Assembly (NCBI GenBank): GCA_024639785.1
Contig: JAHEGI010000005.1
Span: 1 to 64,000 of the forward strand
Reading direction: 5' to 3'
Length of the DNA stretch: 64,000 nt
From: Cryomorphaceae bacterium
GTDB lineage: Bacteria > Bacteroidota > Bacteroidia > Flavobacteriales > Schleiferiaceae
Numbering within the stretch: the stretch's first letter is position 1; each line of letters starts with the position of its first letter. This document shows positions 9,304-18,038 of the stretch, piece by piece. Both the position numbers and the translations under genes were made by a program. The notes below the pieces were generated by a model, which did not search any database, was not told where the DNA came from, and worked only from the letters and a program-made list of their open reading frames with translations.

Positions 9304-9914
9304 GCCATTCTGAGCATTGGGCTAAGCCCTTCCCTTTTTTAAGCCCTGAAGCCATCGCGCAGATGGAAATGTTGCCGCCCTTGTACGAAGAGTGGAATGC
9401 GCAGATTAATGTGATTTCAAGAAAAGATCAGGAGGGGATCTGGGAACGCCACATTCTCCATTCCTTATGTCTTGGAGGTATCATGCCGCATCGTCCGGGA
9501 CTCCATGTGCTGGATATAGGCACAGGGGGGGGATTTCCAGGTATCCCCTTGGCCATTGCCTTTCCGTCAATTCACTTCACTCTGGCAGATTCCATTGGAA
9601 AGAAAATCAAAGTCGTTCAGGCGATTGTCGATGCCTTAGGGCTAAAAAATGTGACCGCCGTTCATGAGCGGGCTGAGCGATTAAAAGGTCCCTTTGATGT
9701 CGTCGTCACGCGGGCAGTGGCCCCGGCAGCCACCCTGCGATCCTGGGTGAGGCATAGCTGGACAAAAAATCCAAATGCCGCTTTATATGCGCTCAAAGGC
9801 GGAGACTTGAGCGAGGAATTGAAGGGGATGAAAGCGAAGTTATTCCCTTTGTCCGACATTTTGGAAGGCGAGTTCTACACGACCAAGTATGTCGTTCGCA
9901 TCCCGGCAAAGTAA
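9300..9914 (+). CDS. rsmG: 16S rRNA (guanine(527)-N7)-methyltransferase RsmG
   Basis: Methylates N7 of G527 in the 530 loop of 16S rRNA using SAM. It has 204 residues, near the usual size. WNAQINVISRKDQEGIWERH is the family N-terminal signature, and VLDIGTGGGFPGIPLAI is the SAM-binding loop. VTRAVAP and ALKGG are further RsmG motifs. The ATG at 9300 overlaps the stop of the upstream glycosyltransferase by four bases. A strong terminator follows. Confidence 0.97.
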   Translation: MSHSEHWAKPFPFLSPEAIAQMEMLPPLYEEWNAQINVISRKDQEGIWERHILHSLCLGGIMPHRPGLHVLDIGTGGGFPGIPLAIAFPSIHFTLADSIGKKIKVVQAIVDALGLKNVTAVHERAERLKGPFDVVVTRAVAPAATLRSWVRHSWTKNPNAALYALKGGDLSEELKGMKAKLFPLSDILEGEFYTTKYVVRIPAK

Positions 9915-9936
9915 AGAAGTCGAAAAAAATGAATGC

Positions 9937-9968
9937 AAAAGGGAGCCGCGTTGCGGCTCCCTTTTTTG
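9937..9968. terminator. bidirectional terminator between rsmG and pruA
   Basis: Stem GGGAGCCGC (9941-9949) and GCGGCTCCC (9953-9961) with a three-base loop. An A-run precedes it and a T-run follows, so it can work in both directions, as expected between convergent genes. Confidence 0.93.
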
Positions 9969-9985
9969 TGCGGTTCTGGGATAAA

Positions 9986-11611
9986 TTAACCCATGAACGG
10001 ATAGCGGTAGTCGCTTGGGGGATCTAAGGTCTCCTTGATTGTACGTGGTGAAGCCCAGCGAAGAAGGTTAAGCACTGAACCCGCTTTGTCGTTGGTTCCA
10101 GATCCACGCGCACCGCCAAAAGGCTGTTGACCAACGACTGCGCCCGTAGGCTTGTCATTGACATAGAAATTTCCAGCGGCAAAGGCCAACGCTTTGGTCG
10201 CTTCATCCACCGCGTGGCGGTCCGTCGCAAACACAGCGCCTGTCAAGGCATATTCTGACGTCGCATTGACGAGTGCCAAAGTCTCTGACCAATCGGCATC
10301 TGCATAGACGTAAATCGTCAAGACCGGCCCAAAGATCTCCTCGCACATGGTGCGGAATGCAGGATTGGAAGTCAGAATGACGGTGGGTTCAATGAAGTAG
10401 CCCTTGGATTTGTCATAGCCTCCGCCTGCAATGATCTCAGCATCTGATTGTGTTTTGGCATAGTCGATGAACCCTGCAATTTTATCAAAAGCCCGCTCAT
10501 CAATGACGGCCGTAATAAAATTTTTCAAGTCGCCAGGGCTCCCCATGGAGAAGCTAGCGATATCCGCGAGGAGATATTTTTTGACCTCAGGCCACATGCT
10601 TTCAGGTACATAGGCGCGCGAGGCGGCGGAACACTTCTGTCCTTGGAATTCAAAGGCGCCTCGAGTGAGACCGGTGGCCACTTGCTTTGCTTGAGCGGAC
10701 GGGTGTGCGATGACAAAATCTTTCCCGCCTGTTTCCCCAACGATGCGTGGATAGGCCTTGTACTGATGGATATTGGTGCCAATTTCTTTCCACAAGTGCT
10801 TGAAAACGGCCGTGGATCCGGTGAAGTGCAATCCAGCGAATTCAGGATGTTTAAACACCACCTCGCCAAACTCAGGGCCATCCATATAGACCATGTTGAT
10901 GACCCCATCGGGTAACCCGGCTTGGCGGAAGATTTCCATCACCACCCACGCGGAGTAGATTTGACTGTCGGCGGGCTTCCACACGACTACATTGCCCATA
11001 AGTGCTGCTGAAGCGGGAAGATTTCCTGCGATGGCGGTAAAGTTGAACGGTGTAATGGCTACGACGAAGCCTTCCAAAGCGCGGTATTCCATTCGGTTCC
11101 AGATCCCAGGGGAGCTGATAGGTTGCTCGGCATAGATTTTCTCCATGAAGTGGGCATTGAATCGCAAGAAGTCTGCAAATTCACACGCAGCATCAATTTC
11201 AGCCTGGAAGGCGGTTTTGGATTGGGCGAGCATCGTGGCCGCATTGATGGTGGCTCGGTAAGGTCCTGCAACCAAGTCCGCTGCGCGCAAGAAAATAGCC
11301 GCACGCTCGTTCCAGGGCATGGAACTCCAGGCAGCATGTGCGGATAATGCCGCGTCCACGGCTGCTTGAGCATGCCCCGCATTTCCATAGTGGTAGTGGC
11401 CAATCTTATGCTGATGGTCATGCGGTGGTCGGCAATCGCGGAGATCACCGGTGCGTACTTCCTGACCATTGATGAACTGCGGAATGTCTACGACCTCATT
11501 GTACATGCGCTGATAGGTTGCAATCAACTTCTCGCGTGGCTCCGTACCGGGGGCATAGGAGTAGATGGGTTCGTTGATGGGGCTGGGGATTTGAAACATT
11601 CCGTTGGACAT
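9986..11611 (-). CDS. pruA: L-glutamate gamma-semialdehyde dehydrogenase
   Basis: Oxidises glutamate gamma-semialdehyde (from P5C) to glutamate with NAD, the second step of proline catabolism. It is a stand-alone enzyme of 541 residues, not fused to proline dehydrogenase. Aldehyde dehydrogenase signatures are VAITPFNFTAIAGNLP, VVWKPAD, HFTGSTAVF, the catalytic glutamate in GETGGKDF and the catalytic cysteine in GQKCSAASR. EEIFGPVLTIYVY and QPFGGARGSGTNDK are typical of the P5CDH type. It is last in the long dnaN-containing leftward unit, 35 bases after the phosphoesterase gene, and ends at a shared bidirectional terminator. Confidence 0.96.
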   Translation of the reverse strand: MSNGMFQIPSPINEPIYSYAPGTEPREKLIATYQRMYNEVVDIPQFINGQEVRTGDLRDCRPPHDHQHKIGHYHYGNAGHAQAAVDAALSAHAAWSSMPWNERAAIFLRAADLVAGPYRATINAATMLAQSKTAFQAEIDAACEFADFLRFNAHFMEKIYAEQPISSPGIWNRMEYRALEGFVVAITPFNFTAIAGNLPASAALMGNVVVWKPADSQIYSAWVVMEIFRQAGLPDGVINMVYMDGPEFGEVVFKHPEFAGLHFTGSTAVFKHLWKEIGTNIHQYKAYPRIVGETGGKDFVIAHPSAQAKQVATGLTRGAFEFQGQKCSAASRAYVPESMWPEVKKYLLADIASFSMGSPGDLKNFITAVIDERAFDKIAGFIDYAKTQSDAEIIAGGGYDKSKGYFIEPTVILTSNPAFRTMCEEIFGPVLTIYVYADADWSETLALVNATSEYALTGAVFATDRHAVDEATKALAFAAGNFYVNDKPTGAVVGQQPFGGARGSGTNDKAGSVLNLLRWASPRTIKETLDPPSDYRYPFMG

Positions 11612-11646
11612 GGCTATAGATATCGTTTAATTCAGGGTTGATTCGT

Positions 11647-12288
11647 TCAAAGGTCGGCATCCGCGGTCGGTTCGCGAAGTATTTCAATGATTTCTCCGGT
11701 TCGAGTGAGGCGCAATCCCGTCAAACCTCCGCCACGCCAAGCTCCGGTGTCAATTCCCCAGGCGTGGGATTCAGAGAAATAGCGAGGCTGGTGATCTTCT
11801 TGAACTACATGTCCAAAAATTTGGAGCTTGCCCACATCTTTCAAAGCAGAACGATTATGGAGTACGCCTCGGGAGGAATCCGCATTAAAAGGGTCACGGG
11901 CATGAAGCGATACGCCGGCGTGGGTGATTAAGACATAGGGGTTTTCCCATTTGAGTGGCCATTGGCCCATCCAATGAAGCATGCGCTTGTAGGGGATTCC
12001 ACGCTTGAGCATATCCCGCTTGAGTTTTTCTAGGTAGGGCAACGTCTCATTCTGACGATAGGATTCCGAAGCCATATGCTCATGGTTGCCACGAAGTAAA
12101 AAAACCGAGTAGGGGAATTCTTTTTGGAGCTTTCGAAGGTACTTGACCGTCTTGGCGCTATGCCGGCCTTTGTTGATGACATCGCCCACAAGAATGAGGA
12201 ATTCATCCTGCTGGGTCCAATGGTTTTTGACAAAGGCTTTCAGCGTGTGAACGCAGCCATGGACATCACCTACGACGAGGAGATTCAT
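11647..12288 (-). CDS. metallophosphoesterase (Ser/Thr phosphatase / ApaH-like)
   Basis: A 213-residue calcineurin-like phosphoesterase. The full set of metal-binding motifs is present: GDVHG near the N-terminus, GDVINKG, GNHEH and the later THAGVSLH and FGHVVQ. It resembles small diadenosine-tetraphosphatase or PrpA/PrpB-like protein phosphatases; the substrate cannot be assigned from sequence. It starts 11 bases after the dnaN stop, so it is very likely co-transcribed. Confidence 0.87.
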   Translation of the reverse strand: MNLLVVGDVHGCVHTLKAFVKNHWTQQDEFLILVGDVINKGRHSAKTVKYLRKLQKEFPYSVFLLRGNHEHMASESYRQNETLPYLEKLKRDMLKRGIPYKRMLHWMGQWPLKWENPYVLITHAGVSLHARDPFNADSSRGVLHNRSALKDVGKLQIFGHVVQEDHQPRYFSESHAWGIDTGAWRGGGLTGLRLTRTGEIIEILREPTADADL

Positions 12289-12299
12289 GGAAGCTCCGT

Positions 12300-13421
12300 T
12301 TACGCGTTGAGCATCACCGGCATGACCAACATCAAGACTTCCTCGCCTTGATCTAGTCCGCCTTCAGGGAGGAGAATGCCCGCGCGGTTGGGAGCAGAGA
12401 GCTCTACCGCGACGTCATCGGATTCCAAGTTGCCAAGCATTTCACCAATGAAGCGGCTGTTGAATCCAATTTCCATATCAGATCCTTCATAATTGCAACC
12501 GAGGCGCTCATGGGCCTTGTTGGCAAAATCGAGATCTTCGGCAGAAATATGCAGTTCATTGCCCGCCACTTTCAGGCGTATTTGGTGGGTCGTCTTGTTG
12601 GAGAAGATGGAAACGCGCTTGACCGAACTCAAGAAAGCGCCTCGATCTACGACCAAGCGGTTGGGATTGTTCTTGGGAATGACGGCTTCAAAATTGGGGT
12701 ACTTCCCATCGATTAAGCGGCAAACCAACGTGACACCATCATAGCTAAACTGTGCGTTTTGCTCGTTGTAGGCCAATTCTACTTCATTGTCTCCGGTGCC
12801 CAGGGTTGCTTTAAGCAGGTTTAAGGGCTTTTTGGGAAGAATGAATTCGGCAGTAGCGGGTGCGTTATAATCGCTGCGGCGATATCGGACCAATTTGTGA
12901 GCGTCCGTTGCGACGAAGGTCAAGCCATCTCCTGTAAACTGGAAGAACACCCCACTCATGACTGGACGCAAATCGTCATTTCCTGCCGCAAACAAGGTTT
13001 TGTGAATGGCCGTAGAGAGCACATGGGCGGGCACGTGGACGCGATCTGCACCATCAAGGGATGCCGCTTTAGGGTATTCCGCCGCATCGACATAGGCGAG
13101 GGCATACTTTCCAAAATCGCTACTCACCTCCAGGGCATGATTCGCCGGATTGAGCGTGAAAGTGAGTGGCTGCTCGGGAAAGCTCTTTACGGTATCGAGC
13201 AACATGCGGGCAGGAATGGCGGCGGTCGCCGTTTCAGAGGAGTCCACAGCCAACGTAGTCGTCATGGTCGTCTCCAAATCAGAGGCGGTAATCGTCAAAT
13301 GGCCCGGGTGCAATTGAACTAAAAAATGATCCAAGATGGGCAACGTATTGTTGCTTTGGATAACCCCGCTCACGGTCTGGAGGGCGCGCAAAAGCTGGCC
13401 GCTAGATACAATAAACTTCAT
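12300..13421 (-). CDS. dnaN: DNA polymerase III beta sliding clamp
   Basis: The ring-shaped processivity clamp of DNA polymerase III. It has 373 residues, with the N-terminal MKFIVSSGQLLRALQTVSGV and three clamp folds. SGVFFQFTGDGLTFVATDAHKL and the C-terminal LMVMP region that contributes to the partner-binding cleft are intact. It is not next to dnaA, recF or gyrB here; it sits 12 bases downstream of the gldF-gldG-DUF4340 block, an arrangement I recall from other Bacteroidota. Confidence 0.97.
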   Translation of the reverse strand: MKFIVSSGQLLRALQTVSGVIQSNNTLPILDHFLVQLHPGHLTITASDLETTMTTTLAVDSSETATAAIPARMLLDTVKSFPEQPLTFTLNPANHALEVSSDFGKYALAYVDAAEYPKAASLDGADRVHVPAHVLSTAIHKTLFAAGNDDLRPVMSGVFFQFTGDGLTFVATDAHKLVRYRRSDYNAPATAEFILPKKPLNLLKATLGTGDNEVELAYNEQNAQFSYDGVTLVCRLIDGKYPNFEAVIPKNNPNRLVVDRGAFLSSVKRVSIFSNKTTHQIRLKVAGNELHISAEDLDFANKAHERLGCNYEGSDMEIGFNSRFIGEMLGNLESDDVAVELSAPNRAGILLPEGGLDQGEEVLMLVMPVMLNA

Positions 13422-13433
13422 ACTGCAAAGTAA

Positions 13434-14450
13434 TTATTCAGGGCTCAAGCCCTGGCCGTTTTTTGGCAGAAATGCCTGAAAACTTTTCAACACATGTTGA
13501 AGACCGTATCGCTGTGCCAAGACAAATCGGCCGTCACTTAAAACCGCATAAAATCGATCGGGATCCCATTGCTGCGGATTGCCATCACCGTCCAAAATAT
13601 CCGGACCACCCGGAACATGGTATAAGCGCATGTCTGCCGAGTTACCACCAACATAGGTGACGGTCACCAAGGCGACTGGAATGCTCTTATTAATCGAATC
13701 ACGCTTACCCCAGACGACATCACTTGGAATGATCATGCCTTCATATTGCGCTTGCTGTATGGCTTTAAACAGCGCTTGACTGGCCATGGGGTCAGCGGCC
13801 GTTCCTGCGCCCGTACCGAGGACCAAGGTGTATTGGTTGCCTGTGCGCTGCAGTTCGAATAATCCGGTATCCGGGTACACCAAGGAAACCCGGCTGATTT
13901 CTTCGGGATTTGGCCATAATTCTCTGGTTCGCCATAAGTCTTCCCGCAAGAAGAAGCGGCTAGATAAGTACCCGTTGAACCCAGGCATATACGTAGCTAC
14001 CGGTTTTTCATAGCCATCCATGAGCATGTAGGTGCCCAACATGTCGGGAGTTTCAGTGCCGACTATAAAGGATTTGACGAGGGTTTCACCTTGATAAATT
14101 TCAACGCGTTTTCCATAGGTCGCCATGGCAGATAGAATCGTTTGCTCAGCGGCGGCTTGCGGGAAATTGCGCAGTCGAATGCGGTATAAGGTTTCCAAAA
14201 TCACCTCAATGGCATCATGGCGTGCGATGTACTGTGCGTTGACCAACCATTGGATTCCTTTGCGTTCAAGGGTGACGGTGTCTGGGCTTTTGTCCCAAAT
14301 CACAATTTTAGTCACAGCAGCGGTGTCGGGAACGGCAAAGTCATAGAGTGCCTCGTCGACGCCGTCATGGGCCACTACTTCCCGCACAAGAACTCCTGCG
14401 ATGGTCAAGATGACGGCTCCGGCAAGGATATACGACCAACGAATTTTCAT
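13434..14450 (-). CDS. DUF4340-type membrane-anchored protein linked to GldFG
   Basis: A 338-residue protein with one N-terminal TM segment (SYILAGAVILTIAGVLV) and a long extracytoplasmic region. The run of short beta segments around VTLERKGIQWLVNAQY and VEIYQGETLVKSFIVG matches proteins annotated DUF4340, often encoded with ABC-2 permeases and GldG. The start at 14450 overlaps the gldG stop (ATGA), so it is translationally coupled; an in-frame extension inside gldG is rejected. It is probably an accessory of the GldFG transporter. No catalytic motif is visible. Confidence 0.7.
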   Translation of the reverse strand: MKIRWSYILAGAVILTIAGVLVREVVAHDGVDEALYDFAVPDTAAVTKIVIWDKSPDTVTLERKGIQWLVNAQYIARHDAIEVILETLYRIRLRNFPQAAAEQTILSAMATYGKRVEIYQGETLVKSFIVGTETPDMLGTYMLMDGYEKPVATYMPGFNGYLSSRFFLREDLWRTRELWPNPEEISRVSLVYPDTGLFELQRTGNQYTLVLGTGAGTAADPMASQALFKAIQQAQYEGMIIPSDVVWGKRDSINKSIPVALVTVTYVGGNSADMRLYHVPGGPDILDGDGNPQQWDPDRFYAVLSDGRFVLAQRYGLQHVLKSFQAFLPKNGQGLSPE

Positions 14451-16165
14451 ACCAGCGTTTTTTTTGTAAAATGACGGCGACGGAGCATGCGATAGAGTGC
14501 GCCTAAAGCCAGCACTAGCCCGAGCGGTGCCAGGGCATTCCCCCATTGCCACGCGAGCCGATGTTCATTGGCACGTGGACTATCCAAGAGCCGTAAGGTG
14601 ACATTCCGCCCGCGGACGGCAATTAAACCGGTACCATCCAGTAGATAATCCACGGCATTTAACAAGAAATCGGCATTGCCAAACTGTTGGCCAGTAAATT
14701 GATCAAAACCCAAGGGCAATGGAGCGCCTCGCGGGATATCCGCACGCACCACATTGCGTTGATTTTTCATAAAGTCCCCATCGGCTAAAACGAGCAGTTT
14801 AGCATCGGTAGCCGCAGCTTTAGGTGGGGCCACCTCTGTTTTTGGGGCGATGCGATGGGCATAGAATGATGGGAATGCTCCTTCGAGCAATACCGCAGTG
14901 GCGAGGTGTCCATCCGTGAATTGACGTTGGTCAGGCTCCGTGTAGAGGGTAGAGAGTCCCACGCTACCTGGGGTGGGTTGACGTCGGGTATAGGGGGAAG
15001 TCAGCAATAGGGCTGTTTTCCTCACCCCGGGTGCGCGCACGGTATCGATTGACGTTGCAAATTCCATGCGTACGGCATTAAGATTTCGCGCGATGGGATG
15101 GTCTGTTTGAGGCAAAAACAGAGGGAAATACACCCAAGGGCGAACCGACCGACGGTCATTCACTCCGGCGCAGACCATGTCTTGGACCAAGGAGGTTGTT
15201 AAGCGGGCACCATAATTGAAAATTTGGTCTCCCAGCCCAAGGGCGTCCAAAATGGGATAAGCCAAAAATTCAGGGGCGTAGCTCAACGAATCCATTTCAG
15301 CATACACGGCATCGATCATGAAGATGCCGCGGCCATTATTCATGAAATATTGGTCAATGAGCCACCGATCGAGATCCGAAAAGCTCGCTCGGGGTTTGGC
15401 TAGGACAATCAGATCATAGCTATTGAGTTTGCGCACTTGCATGCCCAAATCAACCTGCCCAGTGAGGCTATCTACCGGAAATTCTCGCAGATTAAATCGC
15501 TCCACATCATAGGCCTTGGCCACAGCCATCTCCCACGAAGCGGTTTCAATAGGCGAAAGTTCTCCATGGCCATCGAGTAGTGCGATGCTTGGTCGATGGG
15601 TGCTGGTCAAGCCTTTCAACGCGCTGGCGAGCGTGTATTCCAAATTTTGGATGGAGGCATTAATTTGTGCCTCAGGTGCCGTGGCAAATTGTTCCAAAAG
15701 CAAGGAAATGCTCCACTCGCGATCCCGATAGGTCGCGATGGCTCCTGGAAAAATTTGCTGTTGTTTGACGCCATCGGCTTCTTGGACTTCGATTTGAATG
15801 GCGTTCAATCCCGCATTGCGAAGCTGCTGATAGGTGTCGCGGCGCGCTTGGGGATCGGGATTCTCTGAAGGGTTGATAAAGACGTATTGAATGTTGCCAT
15901 TGCGCGCACGGAATTCGTCGAGCATGCGGCGGGTTTCTTCCCGCAATCGTTGAAATCCAGAGGGGAAGTCCCCATCGAGATACAAGCTGATCAACATGGG
16001 ATCCTCTACCGCATCGATGAGTTCCAAGGTGCTTTCATTCAGGCTAAAGCGCTGATCCTCGGTCAGGTCAATTCGGAAGAAGGCCATTTGGCTGACGGCC
16101 AATACGCCCACCACCAATGCCGTAAGGCCGAACCACTGAAGTAGGTCCCTGCGACGCGCGCTCAC
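14447..16165 (-). CDS. gldG: gliding-associated ABC transporter substrate-binding protein GldG
   Basis: A 572-residue protein with a TM helix at each end (WFGLTALVVGVLAVSQM and GNALAPLGLVLALGALYRML) and a large periplasmic domain between. This matches GldG and the ABC-type uncharacterised transport family (PF09822). DLTEDQRFSLNEST near the N-terminus is a strong family signature. GldA, GldF and GldG form an ABC transporter needed for gliding in Flavobacterium johnsoniae; the ATPase gldA is not in this window. Its ends overlap gldF (4 bases) and the DUF4340 gene (4 bases). Confidence 0.93.
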   Translation of the reverse strand: MSARRRDLLQWFGLTALVVGVLAVSQMAFFRIDLTEDQRFSLNESTLELIDAVEDPMLISLYLDGDFPSGFQRLREETRRMLDEFRARNGNIQYVFINPSENPDPQARRDTYQQLRNAGLNAIQIEVQEADGVKQQQIFPGAIATYRDREWSISLLLEQFATAPEAQINASIQNLEYTLASALKGLTSTHRPSIALLDGHGELSPIETASWEMAVAKAYDVERFNLREFPVDSLTGQVDLGMQVRKLNSYDLIVLAKPRASFSDLDRWLIDQYFMNNGRGIFMIDAVYAEMDSLSYAPEFLAYPILDALGLGDQIFNYGARLTTSLVQDMVCAGVNDRRSVRPWVYFPLFLPQTDHPIARNLNAVRMEFATSIDTVRAPGVRKTALLLTSPYTRRQPTPGSVGLSTLYTEPDQRQFTDGHLATAVLLEGAFPSFYAHRIAPKTEVAPPKAAATDAKLLVLADGDFMKNQRNVVRADIPRGAPLPLGFDQFTGQQFGNADFLLNAVDYLLDGTGLIAVRGRNVTLRLLDSPRANEHRLAWQWGNALAPLGLVLALGALYRMLRRRHFTKKTLV

Positions 16166-16893
16166 CAGTTCCGGCTTTGAAGGGCAGTGCGTGCTGCGCC
16201 TAATGAAACAATACTGAGGCCGACGAAATACAAAACATCTCGGCTATCCACCACTCCACGGCTGATGGAAGTGTAGTGTTCGCTGATACCTAAATTGAGC
16301 ACGAGGAGGCTCTGAGATTTAAACAGCTGAAAGGCAGCTAACTGATCAAACCCCGCGTAAAAAATGAGGCAGAGCAGCATGCCAAGAACAAAAGCCACAA
16401 TGGGATTGTCCGTCATCGCGCTTGTGAGTAACGAAAGGCTGAGGTAGGTGCTTGCCAAAAATAATAGACCCAAATAGCTGCCCAGGGTACTGCCGAAATC
16501 CAGGTTCCCGATGGGATTGCCTAGCTGATATAGGGACAGGGCATAAATCACGGTGGGAAGCAGGGCGAGTAGTACGAGCATCATTCCGGCCAACCACTTG
16601 CCCAGAACAATTTGCCATTCACTCAAGGGTTTAGTCAACAGCCACTCCAATGTGCCACTGCGACGCTCCTCGGCGAGCATACGCATGGCGATGGCAGGAA
16701 GTAGAAACAAAAACACCCATGGAGAGAGCATAAATAGCCCATCTAGCTGCGCATAGCCGCTGTCCAGCAAGTTGAAAGGTCCCGACATGAGCCACAAAAA
16801 CGCCGCATTCATGCCTAAATACACGCATAGAATCAAAACCCCGGTCGAGGACTGAAAAAATGCGTTGAATTCTTTTTTGGCTAAGGCCCACAT
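16162..16893 (-). CDS. gldF: gliding-associated ABC transporter permease GldF
   Basis: A 243-residue ABC-2 type permease with six hydrophobic segments. MWALAKKEFNAFFQSSTGVLI is the family N-terminus and fixes the start at 16893; the longer frame to 17001 lies inside the neighbouring gene. MRMLAEERRSGTLEWLLTKPL is the conserved coupling region of these permeases. It is followed by gldG with a four-base overlap. Gliding itself is not proven, since non-gliding Bacteroidota also keep these genes. Confidence 0.93.
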   Translation of the reverse strand: MWALAKKEFNAFFQSSTGVLILCVYLGMNAAFLWLMSGPFNLLDSGYAQLDGLFMLSPWVFLFLLPAIAMRMLAEERRSGTLEWLLTKPLSEWQIVLGKWLAGMMLVLLALLPTVIYALSLYQLGNPIGNLDFGSTLGSYLGLLFLASTYLSLSLLTSAMTDNPIVAFVLGMLLCLIFYAGFDQLAAFQLFKSQSLLVLNLGISEHYTSISRGVVDSRDVLYFVGLSIVSLGAARTALQSRNW

Positions 16894-16897
16894 AGGT

Positions 16898-17182
16898 TTA
16901 GAAGGGAATTTGAGTCGTTGTCCAGGCTTCGGCTTTTGCGGAAAACCAGGGTTTGACCGTGGGCCAAATTTCGGCAAATAATGACGAATCCCGGTATGCA
17001 TCGAGGTCCTTTTCTGAAGACCAGCGGCTGACGGTAAAATAATGGCCGGGAGGGCCTAGGTGAAGTTCGACCTCATGGCATCCGGGTTGTGCTTCAATCC
17101 GTGCCATGCGAGGAATCACGAAGGCCTCAAAATCGGCACATCGGTCCATTGAAATCTGGAGGTGGACAATTCTGGAAATCAC
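16898..17182 (-). CDS. antibiotic biosynthesis monooxygenase (ABM) domain protein
   Basis: A small protein of 94 residues with a ferredoxin-like alpha+beta fold. The pattern VHLQISMDRCADFEAFVIPR ... GCHEVELHLG ... HYFTVSRWSSEKDLDAYRDS is typical of ABM-domain proteins. These are dimeric; some oxidise aromatic substrates or degrade heme, but many have no known role, and no specific substrate can be claimed. It overlaps the SAM hydrolase stop by four bases and precedes gldF by four bases. Confidence 0.75.
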   Translation of the reverse strand: MISRIVHLQISMDRCADFEAFVIPRMARIEAQPGCHEVELHLGPPGHYFTVSRWSSEKDLDAYRDSSLFAEIWPTVKPWFSAKAEAWTTTQIPF

Positions 17183-17985
17183 TTTCTCTGGAGTTCAATC
17201 GGGTCATGAACGTGCATGCCTAATAGACTTGCCGCGGTGTTGATTCCATTCGCGCCGGGTTGACTAACCCCTAATTCAAGGTAGCCAAAGCGATTAATGC
17301 GTGTATAGAGCTCACCGGCTTCCTGAATTTCGTGGGCTTCTTGGATATGCCGAGTTACCCGACGGCCTCGCGCCAGAGCCACAAAAGGACGGTTGCCATG
17401 CCAAGTTTGAAGCCATTCACGGCTCGCATTCGTGACCAATTGCCCGAAGTGATCAATGTATTGCACATGGACCATCGCAGTTTCGGGGTTTTTAACCTCG
17501 GGGTGAGGCGGGTGTAAATGCTGCCAGTCACTTAGGCTCGGGCCGAGCATCGATAAGGCTCCGCGATTTAGGAGGTGTGCTGCAGCTGCAGCCAATAAAG
17601 ATTCTACTTCTTGGAGCTCCAGTCGATTTTTTAAATCCAACTGAACCAATTGACTTGGCTTGAGGTCGGGACGAATCAAGGATAGCCCACCGTGATTAAG
17701 GCCGAGAAAGAAGTGGCCATCCAGTTCCATTGCCATGGGCTTTCCCATGCTTAGGTCCATACTGTCGACCAGCACAAGGTGAATGCTTCCCTTGGGGAAA
17801 TGGGGGTACGCCGAACGCAATACATAGCCCGCTTCCATATGGTCTCGCGGCGGGATGCCATGGCTGATATCCACGATGGGGGCAGCAATTTTGGATCGCA
17901 ACATTTCCCCATAGACGCGTCCACGCACGACGGCCGTGTCTGGATCATTCCAGCCATAGTCAGAAGTGAGGGTCACGAGGGGCAT
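17179..17985 (-). CDS. SAM hydrolase / SAM hydroxide adenosyltransferase family (DUF62)
   Basis: A 268-residue member of PF01887, whose characterised members hydrolyse S-adenosylmethionine to adenosine and methionine. The N-terminal signature VTLTSDYGWNDPDTAVVRGR includes the active-site Asp. VDISHGIPPRDHMEAGYVLR and the C-terminal VQYIDHFGQLVTN are also conserved. The ATG at 17985 agrees with the family N-terminus; an extension to 18093 would cross the divergent promoter. It is first gene of the gldF-gldG-dnaN-pruA unit. Its promoter interlocks with that of phoH. Confidence 0.92.
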   Translation of the reverse strand: MPLVTLTSDYGWNDPDTAVVRGRVYGEMLRSKIAAPIVDISHGIPPRDHMEAGYVLRSAYPHFPKGSIHLVLVDSMDLSMGKPMAMELDGHFFLGLNHGGLSLIRPDLKPSQLVQLDLKNRLELQEVESLLAAAAAHLLNRGALSMLGPSLSDWQHLHPPHPEVKNPETAMVHVQYIDHFGQLVTNASREWLQTWHGNRPFVALARGRRVTRHIQEAHEIQEAGELYTRINRFGYLELGVSQPGANGINTAASLLGMHVHDPIELQRK

Positions 17986-17990
17986 ACATC

Positions 17991-18015
17991 GTACTTTTGG
18001 ATACCTTAAAAGTAC
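17991..18015. promoter_or_regulatory. face-to-face divergent promoter for phoH and the SAM-hydrolase unit
   Basis: A perfect inverted repeat GTACTTTT (17991-17998) / AAAAGTAC (18008-18015). The rightward arm contains TACTTTTG (17992-17999), an exact TAnnTTTG, for phoH. The leftward arm gives TACTTTTA (18007-18014), one mismatch, for the SAM hydrolase. Predicted start sites of the two transcripts fall within a few bases of each other, so the promoters probably exclude one another. Confidence 0.55.
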
Positions 18016-18038
18016 TTGCTTCGGCCCACTTACCCGGT

